From Rikenellaceae bacterium (GTDB lineage: Bacteria; Bacteroidota; Bacteroidia; Bacteroidales; Rikenellaceae): a stretch of 64,000 nucleotides of DNA. Shown here one piece after another: positions 20,867 to 31,316 of this stretch. Position 1 is the stretch's first letter; the number at the start of each line of letters is the position of its first letter. The notes below the pieces were generated by a model. The model was not told the DNA's origin. It did not search any database and was given only the letters and a program-made list of their open reading frames with translations. A program made the position numbers and the translations under genes. The stretch is from the NCBI GenBank assembly GCA_902363575.1, contig CABJAJ010000004.1, positions 248,001-312,000 of the forward strand, read 5' to 3'.

Positions 20867-22171
20867 CTATTTCTGGCGGAAATGGATCGCAACCGGCACG
20901 CCCGAAAAATCCCACTGCTCGCGCAGCTTGTTTTCGAGGAAGCGGCGGTAAGGCTCCTTGATGTACTGGGGCAGGTTCACGAAGAAAGCGAACTGCGGTG
21001 TCTGCGTTGGGAGCTGGGTGATGTACTTGATTTTGATGTACTTGCCTTTGGTGGCCGGCGGTGGCGTCGTCTCGATGATCGGGAGCAGGTATTCATTGAG
21101 CTCCGAGGTCGGGATGCGGCGCTTGCGGTTCTGGTAAACCCGGATGGCCGTTTGGAGCACCTCCAGAATGCGCTGCTTGTTGATGACCGAGGTGAAGATG
21201 ATCGGAATGTCGTTGAAAGGCGCGAGTCTGGATTCGAGGAACTCCCGCCACTCCTTCATCGTGTTGTTCCCCTTTTCGACCAGGTCCCATTTATTGACCA
21301 CGATCACGCACCCTTTGCGGTTGCGCACGATCAGGTTGTGGATGTTCAGATCCTGGGATTCGAGTCCCTGCTGTGCGTCGAGCATCAGGATGCAGACGTC
21401 CGCATTTTCGATCGAGCGGATCGACCGCATCACGGAATAGAACTCGAGGTCTTCGGTCACCTTGCCCTTCTTGCGCATCCCGGCCGTATCGACCAGGTAG
21501 AAATCCATGCCGAACTTGTTGTAGCGCGTGCGGATCGAATCGCGCGTGGTGCCCGCAACGGGGGTGACGATGTTGCGCTCCTGACCCAGCAGGGCGTTGG
21601 TGAGCGACGATTTGCCCACGTTGGGACGCCCCACGATGGCGATGTGAGGCAGGTCGTCCTCCTCTTCGGCGGCGGCGTCTTCGGGCAGGCGGCGGAGGAT
21701 CTCATCCATCAGGTCGCCCGTGCCGCTGCCGCTCATGGAGCTGATGCAGAAAGGCTCGCCCAGTCCGAGCGAGTTGAATTCGTAGGAGGAGTAGATCTGG
21801 TCGTAATTATCGACCTTGTTGCAGACCGGGATCACCTGCTTGGAGGTGCGGCGCAGCAGGTCGGCCATCATCTGGTCGAGGTCGGTGATGCCGGTCGAGA
21901 CTTCCACCAGGAAGAGGATCACATCCGCTTCGTCGATGGCCAGCAAGACCTGGCGGCGGATTTCATCCTCAAACACGTCGTCCGAATTGACGGTGTAGCC
22001 GCCCGTGTCGATGACCGAGAATTCGCGCCCGTTCCAGTCCGTGCGACCGTAATGACGGTCGCGCGTGGTGCCTGCCGTCGCGTCCACGATGGCCCGGCGC
22101 TGTCCGACCAGCCGGTTGAAAAGGGTGCTTTTACCCACGTTGGGGCGTCCTACGATTGCTACCAGACTCAT
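20867..22171 (-). CDS. der: Ribosome biogenesis GTPase Der (EngA)
   Basis: A 434-residue protein with two tandem G domains and a C-terminal KH-like domain, acting in maturation of the 50S subunit. P-loops are GRPNVGKS at 8-15 and again at 181-188. DTGG (55-58) and DTAG serve as switch regions, with NKVD and NKWD as specificity motifs. The basic C-terminus ([19 protein letters not shown]) is typical of the KH part. A -7 box lies 21 bases upstream (22192-22199). Confidence 0.98.
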   Translation of the reverse strand: MSLVAIVGRPNVGKSTLFNRLVGQRRAIVDATAGTTRDRHYGRTDWNGREFSVIDTGGYTVNSDDVFEDEIRRQVLLAIDEADVILFLVEVSTGITDLDQMMADLLRRTSKQVIPVCNKVDNYDQIYSSYEFNSLGLGEPFCISSMSGSGTGDLMDEILRRLPEDAAAEEEDDLPHIAIVGRPNVGKSSLTNALLGQERNIVTPVAGTTRDSIRTRYNKFGMDFYLVDTAGMRKKGKVTEDLEFYSVMRSIRSIENADVCILMLDAQQGLESQDLNIHNLIVRNRKGCVIVVNKWDLVEKGNNTMKEWREFLESRLAPFNDIPIIFTSVINKQRILEVLQTAIRVYQNRKRRIPTSELNEYLLPIIETTPPPATKGKYIKIKYITQLPTQTPQFAFFVNLPQYIKEPYRRFLENKLREQWDFSGVPVAIHFRQK

Positions 22172-22191
22172 ACCTTATTTTTTATGGGATG

Positions 22192-22199
22192 CAAAGATA
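22192..22199 (-). promoter_or_regulatory. -7 box of der
   Basis: The minus strand reads TATCTTTG about 21 bases before the der start. No -33 TTG stands at the standard distance. Confidence 0.5.
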
Positions 22200-22387
22200 G
22201 CGCAAATCCGCGAAGTAAAAAAGTTTTGACCCGAAAAGCTGCTGCTGCGCCGCCGGTGCATCCCGCAAGCGGGTTACGGGAGCGATGCGGGGGAGCCGCC
22301 ACCGGTGCATTTCCCGCAGACCGTACCTGTGCGGCGTGTGCTGTCGGGAGGGTTGCCTGCCGTATCGGATACGGCGGGCGTGTGCCG

Positions 22388-24454
22388 TCAGCCCATGAAG
22401 AGCATGTCCGTTTCGCCCGCCTGCTCGGGGAAGACCAGCACGAAGCCGTTGCCGGGCAGCGCTTCGGCCAGCAGGGTGGGTACGCGGCTCATGGCCGGGT
22501 GGTAGGAGACGCGCTCGCGGCGGCTCATGACCAACCATACGCAGTCGTCGCGGCGCACTTCGCCGAGCAGCTCGGGCAGGTCGTCCCAGGTTTCAAAGAG
22601 GATGTACTGCGCTTCCGCCCCCTGCCGTCCGGTGCCCGCCCGCAGGAAGCGCATGGTCGCCGCCGGAGCATAGAAGGCGAGCTTTGCGCCCGTGTTGCGT
22701 CCCAGGTCGCGCACGCGGCGCAGCCAGCTCTGGAAGCCGGCCTCCTGCTCCGCCTTGCGGGGGACGATCACCACATGCCGCCGCAGGGTTTGCAGGGGTT
22801 GGCGGGGCTGGTAGATCAGGGTGGTGACGTTGCAGTGGTGCAGCAGCTCGGAGAGCGTACGTCCCAGGCCTGCGGGTTCGGCCTTCGCCCGGTGCATCCC
22901 CATCACCAGGTCGGTGATGCGGTGTTCCCGCACCACGCCCATGACGGCATTGACGATGTTCACGTCGTAGCGGAGCAGCGGGTGGAGGTAGTTGTCCGTC
23001 GCGGCAGCCGCCGAAGCCGCGGTTTCGAGCAGCGCGGCGGCGCGTTTGCGGGCGTCGAGATCCTCCGTGCGGTTGTCCAGCGCACGGAGGGCATAGAGCT
23101 CGGGCGGTTTTCGCGCCGGGCTGACGGCCGTGCTCAGGGCGATCAGTTCGCCCACGTTTTCACGGTTGGAGACGGGGATGAGGATGCGTTCCCGCTCGTG
23201 GGCGGGGCCGGGTTCCGCCGGCGTGCCCTTGAGGGCGATCCGGTGGGCGCCCCGCTGGGTGGCGAAGGTCGAGACGGTGCAGGTGGCCAGGATCATCAGG
23301 ATGGTGCCGTTGAGCACGCTTTCGTTGAGCAGACGGATCGGCTCCCCTTCGGGCGTGTGACCCAGGATCACATTGTACCCCACCATCACGGCGGCCAGCG
23401 TGGCGGCGACGTGGGCGCTGCTCAGGCCGAAGATCACCGTACGCTGGTCGCGCGTCAGGCGGAAGCTTTTCTGCGTGAGGACTGCGGCGGCGTATTTTGC
23501 TCCCGTGACCAGCACGATCATCACGGCGCTCACTTTCAGCGTCTCCCAGTCGCGGAAGAAAGCCCGGTAGTCGATCAGCATACCCACGCCGATCAGGAAG
23601 AATGGGATGAAAATGGCGTTCCCGACGAACTCCACGCGGTTCATCAGGGCCGAGGTGCGGGGGATCAGGCGGTTCATCGCCAACCCCGAAAGGAACGCTC
23701 CGATAATGGGTTCGAGCCCTGCGAGCTGCGCCAGGTAAGCCCCCAGAAAAACCATCACCAGCACGAAGACGTACTGCGAGACCGAGTCGCTGCAATGTTT
23801 GAAAAACCAGCGTCCCAGCAGCGGAAACAGGAAGGCGATGATGGCGATGCAGGCGACGATCGAGATGCCCAGCCGGTACCAGAAAGCTTCGCCGACGCTG
23901 CCCGTCGAGACGCCCACCACGATCGTGAGTACCAGCAGCGCCAGCATGTCGGTGATCACCGTGCCGCCGACGGCGATGGTCACGGCCTTGTCGCGCGTGA
24001 TGCCCAGCTTGCTGACGATGGGGTAGGCGATCAGGGTTTGCGAGGCGAACAGGGCCGCCAGCAGGATCGAGGAGGGGAGCGGAAAGCCGAGGATGTAGTG
24101 GCCGCCCGGAATCCCGACGGCCATCGGGATCAGAAAGGTATATAGTCCGAACACGAGGCTGCGGCCGCTGTTGCGCCGGAAATCGTCGATGTCGATTTCG
24201 AGCCCCGAGAGGAACATGATGTAGAGCAGCCCGGCCGTGCCGGAGAGGATGATGCTGCTGTCGCGCAGCACCAGGTTGAGGCCGTGGGGCCCGATGACCG
24301 CGCCCGCGATGATGAGCCCCAGCAGGTAGGGAATCCTCAGCTTGTTCAGCAGCAGCGGTGCGGCCAGAACGATCGCCATGATAAGCATGAACTTGAGGAT
24401 CGGGTCTTCGAGCGGCAGGCTGACGGGCAGCGGATGGGCGAGGAGTGCGAACAT
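22388..24454 (-). CDS. CPA2-type cation:proton antiporter with USP-like tail
   Basis: A 688-residue protein. The first ~395 residues hold about 12 membrane helices of the Na+/H+ exchanger (CPA2/KefB-like) fold, with GLEIDIDDFRR, the helix-4-like GGTVITDMLALLVL and the later GLEPIIGAFLSGLAMNR. From ~400 on it is soluble, with two regions resembling universal-stress-protein domains, probably a cytoplasmic regulatory tail. The start at 24454 (MFALLAHPL) is chosen because a -7 box lies at 24489-24496. The frame upstream of that runs antisense to the divergent MFS gene and looks spurious. The ion (Na+ or K+) cannot be told. Confidence 0.9.
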   Translation of the reverse strand: MFALLAHPLPVSLPLEDPILKFMLIMAIVLAAPLLLNKLRIPYLLGLIIAGAVIGPHGLNLVLRDSSIILSGTAGLLYIMFLSGLEIDIDDFRRNSGRSLVFGLYTFLIPMAVGIPGGHYILGFPLPSSILLAALFASQTLIAYPIVSKLGITRDKAVTIAVGGTVITDMLALLVLTIVVGVSTGSVGEAFWYRLGISIVACIAIIAFLFPLLGRWFFKHCSDSVSQYVFVLVMVFLGAYLAQLAGLEPIIGAFLSGLAMNRLIPRTSALMNRVEFVGNAIFIPFFLIGVGMLIDYRAFFRDWETLKVSAVMIVLVTGAKYAAAVLTQKSFRLTRDQRTVIFGLSSAHVAATLAAVMVGYNVILGHTPEGEPIRLLNESVLNGTILMILATCTVSTFATQRGAHRIALKGTPAEPGPAHERERILIPVSNRENVGELIALSTAVSPARKPPELYALRALDNRTEDLDARKRAAALLETAASAAAATDNYLHPLLRYDVNIVNAVMGVVREHRITDLVMGMHRAKAEPAGLGRTLSELLHHCNVTTLIYQPRQPLQTLRRHVVIVPRKAEQEAGFQSWLRRVRDLGRNTGAKLAFYAPAATMRFLRAGTGRQGAEAQYILFETWDDLPELLGEVRRDDCVWLVMSRRERVSYHPAMSRVPTLLAEALPGNGFVLVFPEQAGETDMLFMG

Positions 24455-24488
24455 AGGCTGAATAGGGGCGGTTAAGGTGCGCCGTTTA

Positions 24489-24496
24489 CAAATATA
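24489..24496 (-). promoter_or_regulatory. -7 box of the antiporter gene
   Basis: TATATTTG on the minus strand, about 35 bases upstream of the start at 24454; it supports that start. Confidence 0.55.
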
Positions 24497-24663
24497 CGAA
24501 AAAAAACGGAAAACGGGGCGCCTTGCCGTGACGTGAAAACAGGCCGTGCGGCGAAACGTCCGTCCCGTCCGCCGTGCGGTCGCAGAGGTTGTCTCCGGAG
24601 TTGTCCGCCTGCGGGAAGACGAAAAAAAATCCGCCTGCCGGAAAGGGTTTGCGGAAAAAAATG

Positions 24664-24671
24664 TAACTTTG
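24664..24671 (+). promoter_or_regulatory. -7 box of the MFS operon
   Basis: TAACTTTG matches TAnnTTTG and lies 27 bases before ATG 24699. A TTG at 24649-24651 is closer than the usual 19-20 bp. Confidence 0.5.
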
Positions 24672-24698
24672 ACAAAATATAAGCGATACACGGAAGCG

Positions 24699-25859
24699 AT
24701 GACGATTGAGAAAGTGGACCGGCGGCTGCTTCTGCCGGTGTTGATGGGGTTCTTCATCATGGGGTTCTGCGATATGGTCGCGCCCGTCACCCGCCTGATC
24801 GGGGATGAGTTTCCGGCCGCACAGCAGTCGGCCGTGAATTTCCTGCCTACGATGGTGTTTCTGTGGTTCCTGCTGCTCTCGACCCCGACGGCCGGGCTCA
24901 TGAACCGCATCGGCCGCAAAGCCACGGCGATGGTCGGATACGGCTTCACCGTGGTCGGACTGATGATTCCCTATCTTGCGGGCGAAGGGAGCGGGCTGGC
25001 GTGGTATTTCGTCGGATTCGGCCTGCTGGGGATCGGCAATACGGCGATCCAGGTGGCCATCAATCCGCTGCTGGCCACCATCGTGCCGAACGAAAGGATG
25101 ACCAGCTACCTGACCGTGGGACAGATTTTCCGCAACACGTCGCTGTTGCTGGTGGCCCCGATCGTCACGGCGTTCGTGGCCCTGACCGGCAGCTGGCGGC
25201 TGTTGCTGCCCCTCTATGCGGGGCTGACGGTGCTGGGCGGGGTGTGGTTGCAACTCACCACGGTCGCCGAACCCGTGCGCGAGCGCACCTCGGTCGGGAT
25301 GATCGACTGTTTCCGTCTGCTGGGCAACCGCACGGTGGCGGCCTGTGCCCTGGGTGTGGCCTGCTTCATCGCCTCCGACGTGGGCATCGGCTTCCTGTCG
25401 GCGCGGCTGATCGACAACCCCAACTCGATCCTTACTACCACGGGATTCTATGCCTGCCGCATCGTCGGAACGATCGTGGGGGCCTATGTGCTGCTCCGTG
25501 TCTCGGACGTGAAATACCTGCGCTGGAACATGGCCCTCGCCCTGGCGGTTTGCTGCGCCCTTTTCTTCGTGCGCAATGCGGCTGCGATCTATGCGCTGAT
25601 CGGCGTGCTGGGCTTCGCCATGGCCTGCGTATTCGCCACGTTCTATGCGGTGGCGACCAAGAGCGCACCCGAGCGGGCGAACGAAGTGGCGGGACTGATG
25701 ATCCTGGTCATCGCGGCCGGGGCGATCTCTGGGCCCGTCGTGGGAGCTATCGTCCGTGCGGCCGGCGACGCCCGGTTCGGACTGCTTTACGTGATCCCGC
25801 TGGTGGTTTACCTGCTGTGGGCGGGATTTTATGTCGGATCAAAAAAGAATAAGCGATGA
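24699..25859 (+). CDS. MFS transporter
   Basis: A 386-residue major facilitator with about 12 hydrophobic segments and the cytoplasmic loop GLMNRIGRKATAM between helices 2 and 3. It resembles the sugar-type (FucP-like) MFS proteins common in Bacteroidales; the substrate cannot be read. The start at 24699 follows a -7 box. Its stop overlaps the start of the porin-like gene by 4 bp (ATGA at 25856-25859), so the two are coupled. It is divergent from the antiporter. Confidence 0.85.
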   Translation: MTIEKVDRRLLLPVLMGFFIMGFCDMVAPVTRLIGDEFPAAQQSAVNFLPTMVFLWFLLLSTPTAGLMNRIGRKATAMVGYGFTVVGLMIPYLAGEGSGLAWYFVGFGLLGIGNTAIQVAINPLLATIVPNERMTSYLTVGQIFRNTSLLLVAPIVTAFVALTGSWRLLLPLYAGLTVLGGVWLQLTTVAEPVRERTSVGMIDCFRLLGNRTVAACALGVACFIASDVGIGFLSARLIDNPNSILTTTGFYACRIVGTIVGAYVLLRVSDVKYLRWNMALALAVCCALFFVRNAAAIYALIGVLGFAMACVFATFYAVATKSAPERANEVAGLMILVIAAGAISGPVVGAIVRAAGDARFGLLYVIPLVVYLLWAGFYVGSKKNKR

Positions 25860-26447
25860 ACAAGGGAAAAACCGTACTCGTCCTGCTGCTGCTCGCAGTC
25901 CTGTCTCTCCCCGTGCGCACCGCGGCGCAGCGCCGTACCTTCGTGGAGTGGGGCGTGCTGGGCGGACTGAACTTTTCGGACTTCTCGTCCAAGGACAAGT
26001 CGTTCGACGTGAGCAACAAGCTCGGCTTCCAGGCCGGCATCTCCATCGGGGTCAATCTGGGACTGGTGGCCATCCAGCCCGAAATCCTCTTCGTCCGCCA
26101 GACTTTCGGGGTCGAGCACGCCGATATCGGGCGCGTGAAGGTCAAGTCCAATTCGATCGACGTGCCGGTGCTGCTGTCGGTAAGGGTGCTCAAGCCCCTG
26201 CGCATCAACGTCGGCCCCGTATTCTCGGTGATGAACGACTGCAAGTACAAATGGGGCAGCGACCTGATCGATTTCGGACGGGCGCGTCCGACGGTCTCCT
26301 ACACCCTGGGGTTGGGGTTGGTGCTCGGGCGCAACTTCCTGATCGACTGCCGATACAACGGGCAGTTCACCTCCAAAAAGACCTATTACACCGAGGATGC
26401 CGTGCGCATCGATCTGAAATCCTACTCCGTGGGGGTGAGCATCGGTT

Positions 26448-26458
<11 letters not shown>
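25856..26458 (+). CDS. Outer membrane beta-barrel protein (porin family)
   Basis: A 200-residue outer membrane protein. Residues 1-24 form a signal peptide (hydrophobic VLVLLLLAVLSLP, cleavage near AAQ). The rest is a run of amphipathic strands of the PF13568-like beta-barrel type, ending in SVGVSIGYVF with the terminal aromatic residue usual for outer membrane proteins. It overlaps the MFS stop by ATGA and the phoH start by about 11 bp. Its function is unknown; it may be a small structural or adhesin-like barrel. Confidence 0.85.
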
Positions 26459-27443
<985 letters not shown>

Positions 27444-27464
27444 TCAACCAATAATCGAATAGCC

Positions 27465-28931
27465 ATGAATGAGAAACTGACCGCTTTGAAACCCGCTCTG
27501 GTCTGGAAGCATTTTGCCCGGATCGCCGATATTCCCCGTCCTTCGTACCACGAGGAGCAAATCCGCCGGTACGTCCTCGACACGGCCCGCAGCCTCGGGC
27601 TGGAATGCCGCGAGGACGAGGCCCACAACGTCTATGTGCGCAAGCCCGCGACGCCGGGCATGGAGAACCGCGAAGGGGTGATCCTGCAGGCCCATCTGGA
27701 CATGGTGCCGCAAAAGAACAACGACAAGGTGTTCGACTTCCTCAAGGACCCGATCGAGGCCTATATCGACGGCGAGTGGGTGACGGCCAACGGCACGACC
27801 CTCGGAGCCGACAACGGCATCGGGGCTGCGGCGATCCTGGCCGTGCTGGAGGACGACACGCTCGTACACGGCCCCCTCGAAGCGCTTTTCACCGCGACCG
27901 AGGAGACCGGCATGGACGGCGCTTTCGGCCTGAAAAAAGGGCTGCTCAAGGGCGATATCCTGCTCAACCTCGACTCCGAGACTGAGGGCGAGCTCTATGT
28001 GGGCTGCGCCGGCGGACTCGACGCCAACATCACGTTCCGCTATAAGGCCGAGGCGGTGCCCGCGCGTAATTTCCGGGCCCTGCAACTTACGGTCAAGGGG
28101 CTCAAGGGAGGCCATTCCGGGATCCAGATCGGATGCCAGCGGGCCAACGCGAACAAGCTCCTGTTCCGTTTTATCTATGCCCAGCGCCGTGGCTGCGACG
28201 TGCTTCTCGCGTCGGTGGACGGGGGCGGCCTGCGCAACGCCATTCCGCGTGAGGCGACCGCCGTGGTGCTTGTCCGTGCGAAAGATGCGGAGACGTTCGC
28301 CAAAGAGCTCAAGGCGTATGAAAAGATGGTCAGGGCCGAATTCGCCGGGATCGAGGATGCCGTTTCGATTCGCTGCACGGAGACCGCCATGCCTGCGCAG
28401 ATGATCGAACGGGAGGTTGCCGACCGGCTTATCAAGGCCGTGGTGGCCTGTCCGAACGGCGTGCAGAAGATGTCGATGGCCATGCCCGGACTGGTGCAGA
28501 CCTCGACCAACCTGGCCCGTGTGGTGTCGGACGGCAAGACGGTGAAGCTCCAATGCCTGCTCCGCAGCTCCGTGAATACCGAGAAGGTCGAACTGGGCGA
28601 CGCCATTTCCGCCGTATTCGAGCTGGCCGGCGCCAAGGTCGAACTCTCGGGAAGCTACGACGGATGGAATCCCAACATGGCCTCGCCCATCCTGCGGGCG
28701 ATGACCGAATCCTATGAAGCCCTCTATGGCCGCAAACCGGCCGTGACGGCGATTCATGCCGGACTGGAGTGCGGCATCATCGGCAGCAAGTATCCCAAGC
28801 TGGATATGATCTCCTTCGGCCCGACGATCTGCTATCCCCACTCGCCGGACGAGAAGGTCGAAATCGCATCGGTCGGGAAGTTCTACGACTTCCTGGTGCA
28901 TACGCTCCGCAACGTCCCGGTGAGGAAATAG
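27465..28931 (+). CDS. pepD: Aminoacyl-histidine dipeptidase (PepD, M20C)
   Basis: A 488-residue cytoplasmic metallodipeptidase cleaving Xaa-His and other dipeptides. Metal-site motifs are in place: QAHLDM (H77, D79), TLGADNGIG (D116), ATEETGMDG (E146/E147) and later the C-terminal HAGLECGII. The length fits PepD exactly. It starts 21 bp after phoH and ends 3 bp before the lipid kinase, so it is likely co-transcribed. Confidence 0.95.
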   Translation: MNEKLTALKPALVWKHFARIADIPRPSYHEEQIRRYVLDTARSLGLECREDEAHNVYVRKPATPGMENREGVILQAHLDMVPQKNNDKVFDFLKDPIEAYIDGEWVTANGTTLGADNGIGAAAILAVLEDDTLVHGPLEALFTATEETGMDGAFGLKKGLLKGDILLNLDSETEGELYVGCAGGLDANITFRYKAEAVPARNFRALQLTVKGLKGGHSGIQIGCQRANANKLLFRFIYAQRRGCDVLLASVDGGGLRNAIPREATAVVLVRAKDAETFAKELKAYEKMVRAEFAGIEDAVSIRCTETAMPAQMIEREVADRLIKAVVACPNGVQKMSMAMPGLVQTSTNLARVVSDGKTVKLQCLLRSSVNTEKVELGDAISAVFELAGAKVELSGSYDGWNPNMASPILRAMTESYEALYGRKPAVTAIHAGLECGIIGSKYPKLDMISFGPTICYPHSPDEKVEIASVGKFYDFLVHTLRNVPVRK

Positions 28932-28934
28932 GGA

Positions 28935-29948
28935 ATGGGGGACGCGATGCTGCCCGCCGTCGATACCCGATGGTTCGTAATTGTCAATCCCGTGGCCGGA
29001 AAGGGCCGCGGGCTTGACGATTTTCCGCAGATATCCAAGCTACTGCGCGACGAGGGCATCCTCTCCGAGCCGGTATTCACCGAGCATAAGTTCCATGCCA
29101 CGGAACTCACGGTCATGGCCGTGCGCCAGGGTTTCCGCCATATCATCGTGGTCGGGGGCGATGGCACGCTCCACGAGGTGGTAAACGGCCTGTTCATCCA
29201 GCAGGTCGTGCGGCCCGATCAGGTGTTGCTGGCCGTGATCGGCGTGGGCACGGGCAACGACTGGGTGCGCATGTTCGGCATGCCGAGCCGCTACCGCGAG
29301 GCAATCGCGGCTATCCGCGAAGGGCGTTCATTCCTTCAGGACGTGGGTGTGGTGACCTACGAAGAGGCCCACTTCCGCCAAAGCCGCTACATGGCCAACG
29401 TCGCTGGCACGGGCTTCGATGCGGTGGTCGTCCGCCGTTTCGGACACATGAAAAAGAAGGGGCGCAGGGGCAAGTGGCTCTACACGCTGAGCCTTATCAA
29501 CAAGTTCTTCCGCTACAAATCCACCGGCATGAAGGTTTGGATCGACGGACGGCTGGTCTATAACAACCTGCTCCTGAGTATCGCCATCGGCATCTGCAAG
29601 TACAACGGCGGCGGTATCCAGCAGTTGCCGCAGGCGGTGGCCGACGACGGATTGTTCGACGTGTCGCTGATCCGGCCGATCCATTTCTGGCACGTGCTGT
29701 TCCGTTTCCACTACCTGTTCAACGGCGGCATCTACCGCATCCGCCATATCCTCCAGGAGCGTGGCAGCCGCATCCGGATCGAATCCTCGCCCGAAACCTC
29801 GGTCGAGATCGACGGGGAGCTTTACGGCGAGACGCCGCTCGAATTCTCGGTGCTCCCGTGTGCCATCCGTGTGGTCGTCTCCCGCGAGTTTCTCGAACGG
29901 CGTGCCGACGGCAAGACCGAGTCGTGCATGCCGCAGCCCGAAGCGTAA
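28935..29948 (+). CDS. Diacylglycerol kinase family lipid kinase
   Basis: A 337-residue kinase of the DagK/YegS/LCB5 family, phosphorylating a lipid hydroxyl with ATP. Motifs are NPVAGKGRG (18-26) and VGGDGTLHEVVNG with GGDGT at 74-78. The C-terminal beta-sandwich domain contains EIDGELYGETPLEFSV. The lipid substrate (diacylglycerol, sphingoid base or other) is open; Bacteroidales make sphingolipids, so a sphingoid base is possible. The start is ATG 28935; a second ATG (28947) lies four codons in. A GC hairpin follows. Confidence 0.9.
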   Translation: MGDAMLPAVDTRWFVIVNPVAGKGRGLDDFPQISKLLRDEGILSEPVFTEHKFHATELTVMAVRQGFRHIIVVGGDGTLHEVVNGLFIQQVVRPDQVLLAVIGVGTGNDWVRMFGMPSRYREAIAAIREGRSFLQDVGVVTYEEAHFRQSRYMANVAGTGFDAVVVRRFGHMKKKGRRGKWLYTLSLINKFFRYKSTGMKVWIDGRLVYNNLLLSIAIGICKYNGGGIQQLPQAVADDGLFDVSLIRPIHFWHVLFRFHYLFNGGIYRIRHILQERGSRIRIESSPETSVEIDGELYGETPLEFSVLPCAIRVVVSREFLERRADGKTESCMPQPEA

Positions 29949-29953
29949 CGCCG

Positions 29954-29987
29954 CAGCCCCGGACAGGAGTTCATCCGTCCGGGGCTG
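29954..29987 (+). terminator. GC hairpin after the lipid kinase
   Basis: CAGCCCCGGAC (29954-29964) pairs with GTCCGGGGCTG (29977-29987). There is no T run after it, so it may act with Rho or only protect the mRNA end. Confidence 0.55.
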
Positions 29988-30013
29988 TGGCGTAATCGCG
30001 TCGGTTCGGCCGA

Positions 30014-30586
30014 TCAGTAATCGATTTCGGTGATGTCGATCTCGGTCACCGTCCATCCGAACAGGTCGGCGGCGCAGTCCTGCTGGAAGCGGGCGATTTG
30101 GGAGACGTCGGTCGTGTCGGCAAGCACGGCGTCGAAGAACTGCCCCATCGTGTAGTAATAGGAGTTCACCTTGTCGGCGAAACATTCGTAGAAGGCCCGC
30201 TGCTGCTCGCGGTCGAGCCCCGTGGGAAGCACGTCCTGCTCGACCAGGTATTCGTAGGGATAGAGGTGGCGCATGTTGCGGGCGTCGGCGTTGAGTTCAT
30301 CCACCACCGTGGTGATGACCACCATTTCGACCGTGTCGTCCACGCCCGGCATCGAGATGAAAGTGGCGTAAACGGGGTAGTCCCCCTCCAGGTCGAGGGC
30401 GACCTCGTCCGAGAAGAGCACAAATTCCGCATCGGTGAGGTTCTCGACGTAAGCCATTTTGCGGTAGTCGCGCAGGGCTTCCCGGACGGCCTTGCGCTGC
30501 TCGTGGTTCCATTTGTGCTGCTGTGAGCAGCCCGCCATAGTAGCCAGCAGCGCGATGACCGGCAGAAGGAGCAGAATTTTTTTCAT
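30014..30586 (-). CDS. Lipoprotein of unknown function
   Basis: A 190-residue protein with a lipoprotein signal: MKKILLLLPVIALLATMAGC, cysteine 20 as the lipid anchor, followed by SQQ, which allows surface or outer membrane sorting. The mature part is acidic and mostly helical, with no domain that I recognise. It is a single gene, convergent with the lipid kinase, with 250 bp of noncoding DNA upstream. Confidence 0.75.
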   Translation of the reverse strand: MKKILLLLPVIALLATMAGCSQQHKWNHEQRKAVREALRDYRKMAYVENLTDAEFVLFSDEVALDLEGDYPVYATFISMPGVDDTVEMVVITTVVDELNADARNMRHLYPYEYLVEQDVLPTGLDREQQRAFYECFADKVNSYYYTMGQFFDAVLADTTDVSQIARFQQDCAADLFGWTVTEIDITEIDY

Positions 30587-30815
30587 CGTTTGAAAGAGTT
30601 TTTGGTTTACACGGGTGCCGGGTGCAAGAGGTGTGCCAAACTCGCCTATCTGCTTTTGGGATAGGGAAGTGGGATGGCGGACGCCCTATGCGGATGCCTT
30701 GCGCCGTCGGAGCCGCAGGTCCGATCCGGCCGGGTTGCCCGTCCGGCATGCGGATCGCCGCCATACGGTGCGGAAAAAAGCCCGGATGCCGGGAGCGGGA
30801 TTGGGATTTTTGATG

Positions 30816-30823
30816 TATTTTTG
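30816..30823 (+). promoter_or_regulatory. -7 box of the second YjbR-like gene
   Basis: TATTTTTG fits TAnnTTTG and ends 16 bases before ATG 30840; the close spacing supports that start. Confidence 0.45.
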
Positions 30824-30839
30824 TTCCAAAACCACTGCC

Positions 30840-31223
30840 ATGGATGTGCTCGAATTCCGCGATTACTGCCTGTCGCTCCCGATGACCGAAGAATCGACCC
30901 CGTTCGACGAAACCACGCTCGTCTATAAGATCGGCGGACGCATGTATGCCTATGCCGACATGGTCGATTTCACGCGGATCGCGGTGAAGTGTGACCCCGA
31001 CGAGGCGATCGCTTTGCGCGAGCGTTACCCCGAGGTGGAGCCGGCATTCCATATGAACAAGCGCCATTGGAACGGCATCCGCACCACGGGCGATCTGCCC
31101 GATGCATTTATCCGCGAGCAGGTCCGCAACTCTTATCTGCTGGTGCTCCGCCGCAACGTCACACCCCGCGCCCTGCGCGACGAGCTCATAGCTTATGTGG
31201 AGCGAACCGGGCTTCCGGAGTGA
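30840..31223 (+). CDS. MmcQ/YjbR family protein (second copy)
   Basis: A 127-residue YjbR-like protein, paralogous to the one at 14090. Matching marks are MDVLEFRDYCLSLPMTEEST, FDETTLVYKIGGRMYA and MNKRHWNGIRTTGDLPD. The start is ATG 30840 because a -7 box lies just upstream and the longer frame has no family match. It stands alone, ending at the perfect hairpin at 31265. The molecular function is unknown. Confidence 0.85.
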   Translation: MDVLEFRDYCLSLPMTEESTPFDETTLVYKIGGRMYAYADMVDFTRIAVKCDPDEAIALRERYPEVEPAFHMNKRHWNGIRTTGDLPDAFIREQVRNSYLLVLRRNVTPRALRDELIAYVERTGLPE

Positions 31224-31264
31224 CGGGAACGGCCGTTGCCGGCCTGATCGGAATATAGAAAACG

Positions 31265-31297
31265 GAACGGGCTGCTTGCATTGCAAGCAGCCCGTTC
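31265..31297. terminator. Perfect 15-bp hairpin between convergent genes
   Basis: GAACGGGCTGCTTGC pairs fully with GCAAGCAGCCCGTTC around a 3-base loop (ATT). It lies between the YjbR-like gene and the PnuC-type permease and probably ends transcripts from both sides, although T runs are weak. Confidence 0.7.
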
Positions 31298-31316
31298 GTG
31301 CGTAGCGTCCGGTGGT

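Noticed and set aside
20855..24145. A 1096-codon plus-strand frame
   Set aside because: It is a shadow antisense to der and the antiporter, with no recognisable domain and His/Arg/Asp-rich composition typical of such shadows.
24455..24949. An N-terminal extension of the antiporter by 165 codons
   Set aside because: It would overlap the divergent MFS gene and both promoters; the -7 box at 24489 fixes the start downstream.
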